NCBI GenBank assembly: GCA_964425275.1
Contig: CAYRLZ010000016.1
Span: forward strand, 1-15,735
Origin: CAYRLZ01 sp964425275
Lineage (GTDB): Bacteria; Hydrothermota; Tepidihabitantia; Tepidihabitantales; JBDRVQ01
Length of the DNA stretch: 15,735 nt
Direction: 5' to 3'
Positions within the stretch are counted from its first letter, which is position 1. The number at the start of each line of letters is the position of its first letter. The position numbers and the translations under genes were made by a program. Positions 1 through 6,124 of this stretch are shown piece after piece. The notes below the pieces were generated by a model that saw only the letters and a program-made list of their open reading frames with translations, had not been told where the DNA came from and searched no databases.

Positions 1-145
1 CTTTTAATGGGTCAAATGGTGGGAGTTGGAGGAAGTTTAGGGTGAGCGGTCCGATTTCTGTCTCCGGTAGGACGATTTTTTGGTGACCAAACAGGGCGCT
101 AAAAAGCGCCAGGAGTAAAATTATAATAAAGAAGTTCTGTCGCAT
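1..145 (-). CDS. N-terminus of a secreted or envelope protein (partial, runs off left end)
   Basis: An open frame reads from an ATG at 145 down to the window edge, giving 48 codons without a stop. The first 20 or so residues form a classical Sec signal peptide: a short charged start (MRQ), a hydrophobic core rich in I, L, F and A, and a small-residue region (FSALFG) before a polar mature start (HQK). The mature part begins with a proline- and leucine-rich stretch that I do not recognise. The start is supported by a GGAGG ribosome binding site five bases upstream and a strong promoter above it. The gene lies 91 bases downstream of lpxA in the same direction but has its own promoter, so it is probably a separate unit. 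Function unknown; export from the cytoplasm is the only safe statement. Confidence 0.75.
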   Translation of the reverse strand, partial: MRQNFFIIILLLALFSALFGHQKIVLPETEIGPLTLNFLQLPPFDPLK

Positions 146-149
146 AAAA

Positions 150-154
150 CCTCC
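150..154 (-). promoter_or_regulatory. Shine-Dalgarno site of the left-end secreted protein gene
   Basis: The minus strand reads GGAGG here, five bases before the ATG at 145. It is one of only two clear Shine-Dalgarno sites seen at gene starts in the window, the other being fabZ. It shows that the organism does use anti-Shine-Dalgarno pairing, which makes the absence of such sites at the predicted leaderless genes meaningful. Confidence 0.75.
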
Positions 155-173
155 GGAATAAAACCTTTTATTT

Positions 174-201
174 ATTATACCTGATATAAAATTGAAGTCA
201 A
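174..201 (-). promoter_or_regulatory. Sigma70-like promoter of the left-end secreted protein gene
   Basis: On the minus strand a TTGACT -35 box (201-196) is followed by 16 bases and a perfect TATAAT -10 box (179-174). Initiation about seven bases later, near 167, would give a leader of roughly 22 bases carrying the GGAGG site. It sits in the gap between lpxA and the next gene. Of the five promoters with this architecture in the window, it is the only one that leaves room for a 5' leader. Confidence 0.75.
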
Positions 202-236
202 CTGGTAGTAATCTTTCAAATTCCCAGGATAAGATT

Positions 237-1022
237 TTAACGGTTTAGTTCAATCCCGCGCCGGGTGGATTCTATAAAATTGAGGAGAAGGTCAATCTCG
301 CTGGTGCGGGGTAATTTCTTAATTTGGGCCAAGGCATCCTTAAGATTTAATTGGGAGCGATAGATTATTCGGTAGAGATTTTTTATTAGGGATATCCTTT
401 TTTCGGAAAAGTTGTTGCGCCGTAAGCCAACGGTATTAATCCCCCGAACGCGGAATGGATTTCCTTCACCAATCATAAAAGGGGGAAGGTCTTTTTTGAG
501 ATAGGAGCAGGCACCGACCATCGCATAGGAGCCAACCCGAACAAACTGGTGGATACCAACCATCCCGCCGATGTTGACAAAATCAAAGATTTGGCAGTGC
601 CCAGCAATTTGGGTCTGATTGGTTATGATATTATAGCTGCCAATTTGACAGTTATGGGAGATGTGACAATAAGCCATTATGAAATTATTGTCGCCAATTT
701 TTGTCTCTTGGTCGCGACCGGTTGCCTTATGAATTGTTGTATATTCCCGGATGATATTTCCTCTTCCGATGGTCACCCGGGTTTTTTCTCCTTGATATTT
801 TTTATCCAAGGGGGGTAGACCAATTATTACACCTTGATAGATTTTATTCCCTTCACCGATTATTGTCCCCTCACCGATAAAGGAAAATGGGTAGATTACC
901 GTCCCTTGACCAATATGACAGCGCTTCTCAATTACCACATAGGGATAGATTTTAACACCGTCTTCAATTACCGCTGATTTTTCAACAATGGATAAATGGG
1001 AGATGCTTGTCTTTTTAGCCAA
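237..1022 (-). CDS. lpxA: Acyl-ACP--UDP-N-acetylglucosamine O-acyltransferase (LpxA)
   Basis: Cytoplasmic enzyme that transfers a 3-hydroxyacyl chain from ACP to the 3-OH of UDP-GlcNAc, the first step of lipid A synthesis. The 261-residue length is that of typical LpxA. The N-terminal two thirds show the hexapeptide repeats of a left-handed beta helix (many I-G-x-G-x-x-I units). The catalytic histidine is in CHISHNC (H123), matching the HIAHDC motif of E. coli. The IGGMVGIHQF segment and the helical C-terminus ending in ESTRRGI are also family signatures. The start codon is TTG at 1022, eight bases inside the end of fabZ, so translation is probably coupled to fabZ. It is the last gene of the PAC2-lpxC-fabZ-lpxA operon. 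Acyl chain length preference cannot be read with certainty. Confidence 0.96.
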   Translation of the reverse strand: MAKKTSISHLSIVEKSAVIEDGVKIYPYVVIEKRCHIGQGTVIYPFSFIGEGTIIGEGNKIYQGVIIGLPPLDKKYQGEKTRVTIGRGNIIREYTTIHKATGRDQETKIGDNNFIMAYCHISHNCQIGSYNIITNQTQIAGHCQIFDFVNIGGMVGIHQFVRVGSYAMVGACSYLKKDLPPFMIGEGNPFRVRGINTVGLRRNNFSEKRISLIKNLYRIIYRSQLNLKDALAQIKKLPRTSEIDLLLNFIESTRRGIELNR

Positions 1023-1452
1023 TCTTTTCCTTAAATCCTAAAAGAAGTTCGGCGGTGCAGGCAACCTCTTCACCGACGGTTATCTTCCCTTGAAACTTAT
1101 AGATATTTCCTTTTTTCTGTAAGAGTTCACACTGGATGGTTAAGGTATCACCGGGACCGACCATTCTTTTGAAGCGGACCTTATCCAAGCCTAAGAAGAG
1201 GGAGATTTTATTTTTTCGGTCTGCCTCGGATATATTCTTTAAGAGGAGGAGACCGGCGGTCTGGGCAATTGCCTCACAGAGTAGGACCCCGGGCATAAGG
1301 GGGAAATCAGGGAAGTGCCCCTCAAAGAATGGCTCATCAGCGGTCACATTTTTTATCGCGGTAATCCTTCTTTCTTCCACCGCCACTACCTTATCAACAA
1401 AGAGAAAGGGATAGCGGTGGGGTAAGATTTCTTTTATTTTATTAATGTCCAT
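1015..1452 (-). CDS. fabZ: 3-hydroxyacyl-ACP dehydratase (FabZ)
   Basis: Dehydrates 3-hydroxyacyl-ACP to trans-2-enoyl-ACP in type II fatty acid synthesis and so competes with LpxA for 3-hydroxyacyl-ACP; co-transcription with lpxA and lpxC is common. The hot-dog fold signatures are clear: LPHRYPFLFVD at the N-terminus, then GHFPDFPLMPGV and CEAIAQTAG, giving the catalytic His46 and Glu60 in the 145-residue form. An in-frame ATG also exists at 1479 and would add nine residues. I prefer the ATG at 1452 because a GGAGG site lies six bases before it and because MDINKIKEILPHRYPF is the usual FabZ N-terminus. With this start the gene overlaps the end of lpxC by 11 bases and lpxA by 8. Confidence 0.96.
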   Translation of the reverse strand: MDINKIKEILPHRYPFLFVDKVVAVEERRITAIKNVTADEPFFEGHFPDFPLMPGVLLCEAIAQTAGLLLLKNISEADRKNKISLFLGLDKVRFKRMVGPGDTLTIQCELLQKKGNIYKFQGKITVGEEVACTAELLLGFKEKIG

Positions 1453-2251
1453 AAATATCCTCCAAACTTTCCTCTTCAATTCTTATCAAGAGTTTGTAGT
1501 TCAATCTATGGGAGGGGTTATAGGTAAATATCTTTCCCTTGATGTATCTTCCGCAGATTTTTAAGTCACCCAAGAGGTCTAAAATTTTATGGCGGATAAA
1601 TTCGTCCGGAGAGCGAAGTCTTTTCGGATACAAGATTTTTTCTTTTCTTTGATAGGGGATACCAGCCTTTCTGAGATAAGATGGAAAGGGGTATTGCCCG
1701 AATGTCCTAGCCCAGGCAATCTCCTTTTTATAGATAAGCGGGGTTAATTTAGGAAGTGAGAAGCAAGAAGAGAAATTTAATTCAGGAAACGAGAAAAATA
1801 TTTTTATCTCTAAGTCTTCACCAGGCAGAAGTGATAGGAAGGAGTCTTTATAAAATTCAATCAAAGGGTTTCTTGGTGAGAAGAATGCTACCGGCGTCTT
1901 CTGTTTTTTTATTTGGGCTCTCTGGAAGAGGTTTAGATATTCTCGGCCACTGCCATCAAAGAAAGGGAATTCATTGCCGGATAGTTCTACTTTTAGGTTG
2001 TCAATTCCCAAGCCATAGCAGACAGAAAGAAAGTGTTCGGGCATTTTGATTCCCCTAAGGGACATTCGGTGGGGGAGAGGGGTGATATTTTTCCGGCAGA
2101 CTTTAATTCCATTTATTACAATTCCCGAATCCGGCGGTGCCGGGAGGATTGTCAGTTTAATCGGTCTTCGGACGAAGAGACCCAAACCTTCGGTTTGGAC
2201 TTTTTTTTTTATCGTCTTTTGGAATTCGGGCTGGCGGAATTTTTTCTTCAC
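1442..2251 (-). CDS. lpxC: UDP-3-O-acyl-N-acetylglucosamine deacetylase (LpxC), divergent
   Basis: Zinc metalloenzyme that removes the acetyl group from UDP-3-O-acyl-GlcNAc, the committed step of lipid A synthesis. The key residues, by comparison with the Aquifex enzyme, are all present: E72-H73 (MPEHFLS), T183 (ARTF), H221, K222 and D225 (RHKILDLLGD), and H248 (NPSHRLN). This gives the two-histidine-one-aspartate zinc site plus the general base and second histidine. The protein is short at 269 residues. It departs from the family in two places: the usual GxGxHSG/HTG segment reads GLGLFVRRP, and the glycine-rich loop before the RHK motif is replaced by a basic, tyrosine-containing stretch. 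The start is GTG at 2251, overlapping the PAC2 stop as GTGA. It is probably functional, with an altered substrate-side loop. Confidence 0.92.
   Translation of the reverse strand: MKKKFRQPEFQKTIKKKVQTEGLGLFVRRPIKLTILPAPPDSGIVINGIKVCRKNITPLPHRMSLRGIKMPEHFLSVCYGLGIDNLKVELSGNEFPFFDGSGREYLNLFQRAQIKKQKTPVAFFSPRNPLIEFYKDSFLSLLPGEDLEIKIFFSFPELNFSSCFSLPKLTPLIYKKEIAWARTFGQYPFPSYLRKAGIPYQRKEKILYPKRLRSPDEFIRHKILDLLGDLKICGRYIKGKIFTYNPSHRLNYKLLIRIEEESLEDIYGH
1459..1463 (-). promoter_or_regulatory. Shine-Dalgarno site that fixes the fabZ start
   Basis: The minus strand reads GGAGG six bases ahead of the ATG at 1452, inside the lpxC coding region. No comparable site precedes the alternative ATG at 1479, so this site decides the start. 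Confidence 0.75.
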
Positions 2252-3165
2252 TGCTTTTTGAAGAGGTCTAAAAACCGGTCTTCATACTGGTCAAATAACC
2301 CCCATTTATCTAACTCTCTCTTTAATTCATAGGCGCGGCGGCGGTCAATCTTTGCCTCCTGAAAAAGTCTCTCAATCTTTTCAAATATATAATTGGGAAT
2401 TTTATTCTTCTCTGGGGGCTCTTCTTCGGGTTCTCTTTTCTCCTCAAAGATTTCTTTTATCTTCTCTTCCATCATTTGAAACTGATTGTCCATTTCGCTC
2501 GTCATTAAATCCAATTCTTCAAAACTAATCCTTACTCCCAGAATTCGCTGGAAGACTTCATTCAATGCCCGCCAGGCACGGGGATTAGGGAAGTTTATTG
2601 CATAAACCGGAATTGTTGCGAGAAGACAGGTGCCGGTGATTTCTCTTTCCCGGGCGTAGCCAATTAAAAGCCCATTGAGCCCGGAGATATTACCGCTCTC
2701 CATTATTCGGATACCCAGTTGTAAGAGACGGTCACGGTTTCGTTTCTGGTTGGTGACACCGTAGACGACCGAGGGGTCTTTATGTCCCATTGGGGTTGGG
2801 AATGAGGCACCCGTAAAGATTTCTTTTACCCCTACCTCCTGAGCGAAATTGAGGATCTCCTCAATTAATTTCTGTCCTAGTTTTCCGGAAAGTTGGACCT
2901 CTCCTTCAAAGACTAAAAGGTTAGTCTCCGGGTGATAGAAAAATGTATTCTGAGGTGGTGGCGGGAAATAGACGAGACCTTCTTCCACAGCCACTTCCTC
3001 CGGGGTATAGGCATTACCCAGGTCAACCTGAGCGAATTTTATCATCCCCAGATTCCTCCTTAAATAGTCAACCGCACCCAACCCAACATTACCCATTCCG
3101 GGCCAAGCGGCAAGAAGAGTGGGTCCTTCAATTTTTATTTTTTTAATGATTTTTATCGTCATCAT
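2248..3165 (-). CDS. PAC2 family protein (proteasome assembly chaperone-like)
   Basis: The N-terminal 220 or so residues match the PAC2 family (COG2047 type), with the signature AAWPGMGNVGLGAVDYL near residues 19-35, LLVFEGEVQ near 83-91, FTGASFPTPMGHKDP near 117-131 and the NFPNPRAW segment. Archaeal and eukaryotic relatives act with proteasomes; the role of bacterial members is not established. The last 80 residues are charged, with an acidic linker (EEKREPEEEPPEKN) and likely coiled-coil helices. It is the first gene of the operon leading into lpxC, fabZ and lpxA, with a GTGA stop/start overlap to lpxC. Two consecutive ATG codons (3165, 3162) can start it; promoter spacing favours 3162. 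No proteasome gene is in the window. Family assignment is firm, function is not. Confidence 0.85.
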   Translation of the reverse strand: MMTIKIIKKIKIEGPTLLAAWPGMGNVGLGAVDYLRRNLGMIKFAQVDLGNAYTPEEVAVEEGLVYFPPPPQNTFFYHPETNLLVFEGEVQLSGKLGQKLIEEILNFAQEVGVKEIFTGASFPTPMGHKDPSVVYGVTNQKRNRDRLLQLGIRIMESGNISGLNGLLIGYAREREITGTCLLATIPVYAINFPNPRAWRALNEVFQRILGVRISFEELDLMTSEMDNQFQMMEEKIKEIFEEKREPEEEPPEKNKIPNYIFEKIERLFQEAKIDRRRAYELKRELDKWGLFDQYEDRFLDLFKKQ

Positions 3166-3168
3166 TAA

Positions 3169-3196
3169 ATAATATCGGAATTTTAAAAATTGTCAA
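3169..3196 (-). promoter_or_regulatory. Promoter of the PAC2-lpxC-fabZ-lpxA operon, predicted leaderless
   Basis: On the minus strand a perfect TTGACA (3196-3191) is followed by 16 bases and TATTAT (3174-3169), five of six matches to the -10 consensus. The ATG at 3165 begins only four bases past the -10 box and the next ATG, at 3162, seven bases past. Transcription should start at or within these codons, leaving no 5' leader. No Shine-Dalgarno sequence is present. Confidence 0.75.
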
Positions 3197-3218
3197 TTGT
3201 GATATTAGAGACGAAGAA

Positions 3219-3243
3219 GTTGCTATTTTAAAGTTGTAGCGAC
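3219..3243. repeat. Imperfect 7-base inverted repeat between divergent promoters
   Basis: GTTGCTA (3219-3225) and TAGCGAC (3237-3243) pair at six of seven positions around an 11-base centre. It lies between the two outward-facing -35 boxes (3196 and 3251), where a shared regulator could bind. The repeat is short and imperfect, so it may be chance. Confidence 0.25.
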
Positions 3244-3250
3244 AGCGGAT

Positions 3251-3278
3251 TTGACAAAGTATAAATAATCCATATATT
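3251..3278 (+). promoter_or_regulatory. Promoter of the P-type ATPase gene, predicted leaderless
   Basis: A perfect TTGACA (3251-3256) is followed by 16 bases and TATATT (3273-3278). The ATG at 3285 begins seven bases past the last base of the -10 box, the usual initiation distance. No Shine-Dalgarno sequence lies between. A TATAAA at 3260-3265 is too close to the -35 box to serve with it. Confidence 0.75.
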
Positions 3279-3284
3279 AAGTAT

Positions 3285-6017
3285 ATGCATCGGGAAAAAG
3301 AACCAAACTGGTATCAACTCCCAATTGAAGAGGTCTTCTCACTCTTAGCGACCGGTCATTCCGGACTCACTACGGAAGAGGCAAAGAAGAGACTAGCCAG
3401 ATATGGCTACAATGAATTAAGGCTTAAGAAGAAAAGTCCCCTCATCCGATTTTTACTCCAGTTCCATAATCCCCTCATCTATATTTTACTTGCCGCCTCA
3501 TTAGTGACAACGATTCTGGCAATAAGAACCGACCCCCATGCCTGGGCCGATACCATGGTTATCTTGTTAGTGGTAATTGTTAATGTTACAATCGGATTTA
3601 TTCAGGAGGGAAAGGCCGAGGCGGCAATTGAGGGGCTAAAAAAGATAATGGTGCCGGAATGCACTGTTTTAAGAGATGGTAAGAAGAGGGTTATTCCTTC
3701 TCGGGAACTGGTTCCGGGTGATGTCTGCCTTTTGGAGGGCGGTAACCGGGTGCCCGCGGATTTGCGCCTTTTTTATGTGAAGAATCTGAGTGCCGACGAA
3801 TCGGTTCTTACTGGCGAGTCGATTCCGGTAAATAAAGGCACTGAGCCGATTCATAAAGATAATTTACCGCCCGGGGACCAACGGTGTCTGGCTTTTAGCG
3901 GCACCTTCATCACCAAAGGACAAGGACAGGGGGTAGTTGTAAATACGGGCATTCGCACCGAGTTTGGTAAGATTGCCCAGATGGTGGAGGAGACCAAAAA
4001 AATCACCACCCCCCTAACGCGCAAGATAGCGGAATTCACCCACTTTTTAGTCATTTCAATTCTCATTCTCGCGGCGGTAAATTTTATCGTCGGAGTAATA
4101 TTCCGATATAAACCAACCTATTCCTTTCTCGCCTCGGTTGCCTTAGCTGTCGCCACCATACCAGAGATGTTGCCGGCACTTGTTGTGGCCATTCTCGCTT
4201 TGGCCTCGGTGGCGATGGCCAAGAAAAATACCCTGATAAGAAAATTGCCCGCGGCCGAGACCTTAGGTTGCACTACCGTCATCTGTTCCGATAAGACCGG
4301 AACCCTAACCAAAGGTCAAATGACCGTGGTCCGGATATATTCCGGAGAAAGGGAATACCAAGTTCAAGGAATCGGATACGAGCCGAAAGGTGATTTTCTG
4401 TTTGAAGATACAGTGATTAATCCCCTATCGGAAACTCAGGAATTAAAGGAGACACTTAAAGCCGGTTTACTATGTAATAATGCCACACTAATTAAAGATG
4501 GGGGAAAGTTTAATTTGGTTGGCGACCCAACCGAAGGAGCTCTTGTCGTTTGTGCACTTAAAGCCGGAATAAGAGAGGAACTACTTCGTTTGGATGAGAT
4601 TCCCTTTGAACCAGAAGAGCAATTTATGGCAACCCTACATCAAGATAGCAATAAGAATATTATCTATGTAAAAGGTGCGCCGGAAAAGGTATTGACCTTT
4701 TGTTCAAACCGGTTAATTGATGGTAAAACCACTTCTCTGCGAAAAGAGGAGATTCTAAAAAAGGTGGAGTCAATGGCCCAAGATGCCCTGCGGGTTTTGG
4801 GTATGGCTTATAAACTTGTGCCAAAGGAGAAAGAGTTTCTCTCCTCTGATGATATTGAAGACCTAACATTTCTCGGTCTGGAAGGGATGATTGACCCACC
4901 AAGAGAAGAGGTAATTTCCGCAATCAAAGAGTGTAAGAAGGCTGGGATAAGAGTGATAATGATTACCGGTGACCATGCCCATACCGCTAAGGCGATTGCC
5001 CGGGAGATTGGAATTGGGGAAGGGGAGGAGACGGTAATGACCGGTGAAGATTTGTCCAAGGTAGGTGATGAGGAGTTGAGTGAGATTGTTGAAAAGGTCT
5101 CGGTCTATGCCCGAATTGCCCCAGAACATAAGTTAAGGATAACCCAGTCTTTACAGAAGAGGGGTCATATTGTTGCGGTGACCGGCGATGGTGTGAACGA
5201 TGCCCCAGCCTTAAAAGCCGCGGATATTGGAATTGCGATGGGCATAACCGGAACCGAGGTAAGCAAGGAGGCGTCGGATATGGTCTTAGCCGATGACAAC
5301 TTCGCCAATATCGTTAGGGCGGTTGAAGAGGGGCGACATGCCTGGCAGAATTTTCAGAAGGCGGTCCTTTATACCCTACCAACAAATGGTGGTCAGGCAC
5401 TTCTCATAATGGGCGCAATCCTTTTGGCCCCGTTTTTCCCAATCTTTGCCCTCCGCCTTCCCTTAGAACCAATCCATATCCTCTGGGTTAATTTAGCCGA
5501 TTCTATCTTTCTCACTATGCCTCTAATGATGGAACCGAAGGAGAAAGGGCTTTTGGAAAACCCACCGCGCTCCATTAAAGAAAGGATAGCGAATTCACTA
5601 TTTTTCATTAGGGTTGGTCTGGTTTCAATCGTGATGGCGTTAGTCGGATTTTTTCTATACCACCATTTTGGGAACCAAGCAATTCGTAATGGGGTTGACG
5701 AACTACTTCTGACCCAGGCCCAGACCGCCTCATTCTTTGGGGTAAAACTCCTCCATTTAGGCTATCTGGCAACTGCCCGGTCAATAACCAGGTCGGCATT
5801 CACATTTAGCCCCTTCTCTAATAAATGGGTACTCCTTGGTATGGGGATAACAATTCTGACCCAGTTGATGATAACTTATATTCCATTTTTTCAGAATCTA
5901 TTTCGGACCAAAGCCTTTCCTTTTGAGTGGTGGCCGGTTATAATCTTGGCTCTCTTCCCAGGTTTCTTGGTTACCGAAATTGAAAAGGTTTTAAGGAGAA
6001 GATTCCAAAGGCGCTAA
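3285..6017 (+). CDS. P2-type cation-translocating ATPase (calcium-ATPase-like)
   Basis: Membrane pump of 910 residues with the full P2A-type architecture. An N-terminal cation ATPase domain (LPIEEVFSLL..., about 11-50) is followed by helices M1-M2 (about 55-110), the actuator domain with TGES at 176-179, M3-M4 with IPEMLPA (E294), the phosphorylation site CSDKTGTLT (D336), a nucleotide-binding domain with KGAPE, TGDH, the hinge TGDGVNDAPA (633-642), and six C-terminal helices. M4 keeps the ion-binding glutamate of Ca-ATPases, although the common PEGLP reads PEMLP. In M5 the usual acidic NxGE position reads NGGQ, and M6 reads NLADSIF. Ca2+ export is a fair guess, but Na+, Mn2+ or another cation cannot be excluded. 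It is a single-gene unit with its own promoter, divergent from the lipid A operon. The start is the only one consistent with the promoter and has no ribosome binding site. Confidence 0.93.
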   Translation: MHREKEPNWYQLPIEEVFSLLATGHSGLTTEEAKKRLARYGYNELRLKKKSPLIRFLLQFHNPLIYILLAASLVTTILAIRTDPHAWADTMVILLVVIVNVTIGFIQEGKAEAAIEGLKKIMVPECTVLRDGKKRVIPSRELVPGDVCLLEGGNRVPADLRLFYVKNLSADESVLTGESIPVNKGTEPIHKDNLPPGDQRCLAFSGTFITKGQGQGVVVNTGIRTEFGKIAQMVEETKKITTPLTRKIAEFTHFLVISILILAAVNFIVGVIFRYKPTYSFLASVALAVATIPEMLPALVVAILALASVAMAKKNTLIRKLPAAETLGCTTVICSDKTGTLTKGQMTVVRIYSGEREYQVQGIGYEPKGDFLFEDTVINPLSETQELKETLKAGLLCNNATLIKDGGKFNLVGDPTEGALVVCALKAGIREELLRLDEIPFEPEEQFMATLHQDSNKNIIYVKGAPEKVLTFCSNRLIDGKTTSLRKEEILKKVESMAQDALRVLGMAYKLVPKEKEFLSSDDIEDLTFLGLEGMIDPPREEVISAIKECKKAGIRVIMITGDHAHTAKAIAREIGIGEGEETVMTGEDLSKVGDEELSEIVEKVSVYARIAPEHKLRITQSLQKRGHIVAVTGDGVNDAPALKAADIGIAMGITGTEVSKEASDMVLADDNFANIVRAVEEGRHAWQNFQKAVLYTLPTNGGQALLIMGAILLAPFFPIFALRLPLEPIHILWVNLADSIFLTMPLMMEPKEKGLLENPPRSIKERIANSLFFIRVGLVSIVMALVGFFLYHHFGNQAIRNGVDELLLTQAQTASFFGVKLLHLGYLATARSITRSAFTFSPFSNKWVLLGMGITILTQLMITYIPFFQNLFRTKAFPFEWWPVIILALFPGFLVTEIEKVLRRRFQRR

Positions 6018-6022
6018 TTTTA

Positions 6023-6050
6023 ACCACAGAGGCACGGCGACACCGAGAAA
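6023..6050. repeat. Degenerate copy of a widespread 'ACCACAGAG-CAC-GAGA' intergenic motif
   Basis: The stretch begins ACCACAGAGGCACGGCGACA and continues CCGAGAAA. It resembles the ACCACAGAGACACAGAGA-type sequence that recurs between genes in many environmental bacterial genomes and is often mistranslated as TTETQRTQR-like peptides. It lies six bases after the ATPase stop codon, and only one copy is seen here. The likeness is from memory; no search was possible. It has no hairpin long enough to be a terminator. Confidence 0.4.
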
Positions 6051-6091
6051 AAAGATAGAACCACTATTGGCTAAAAGAACGGATTTTATCC

Positions 6092-6119
6092 TTGACTTTT
6101 TGTGATAAGAGGGTAAAAT
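6092..6119 (+). promoter_or_regulatory. Promoter of the SPT-like/GNAT-like gene pair, predicted leaderless
   Basis: TTGACT (6092-6097) is followed by 16 bases and TAAAAT (6114-6119), each five of six matches to consensus. The ATG at 6125 starts six bases past the last -10 base, so the transcript should begin at the start codon. The TTG of the -35 box is in frame with the gene and can be mistaken for a start codon 33 bases too early. Confidence 0.75.
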
Positions 6120-6124
6120 GGGTT

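Noticed and set aside
549..818. Plus-strand 89-residue open frame
   Set aside because: It lies wholly inside lpxA on the opposite strand, has no promoter or ribosome binding site, and its product resembles no family I know.
1453..1479. Longer FabZ starting at ATG 1479
   Set aside because: It has no ribosome binding site, while the ATG at 1452 has GGAGG six bases before it and matches the family start.
1756..2332. Plus-strand open frames opposite lpxC and the PAC2 gene
   Set aside because: They mirror conserved coding sequence on the minus strand and have an implausible amino acid make-up.
3260..3265. TATAAA as an alternative -10 box for the ATPase promoter
   Set aside because: Only three bases separate it from the TTGACA box; no matching -35 lies at proper distance upstream.
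6092..6124. N-terminal extension of the SPT-like protein from a TTG at 6092
   Set aside because: The TTG belongs to a -35 box followed by a correctly spaced -10 box, and the ATG at 6125 gives the normal family N-terminus.
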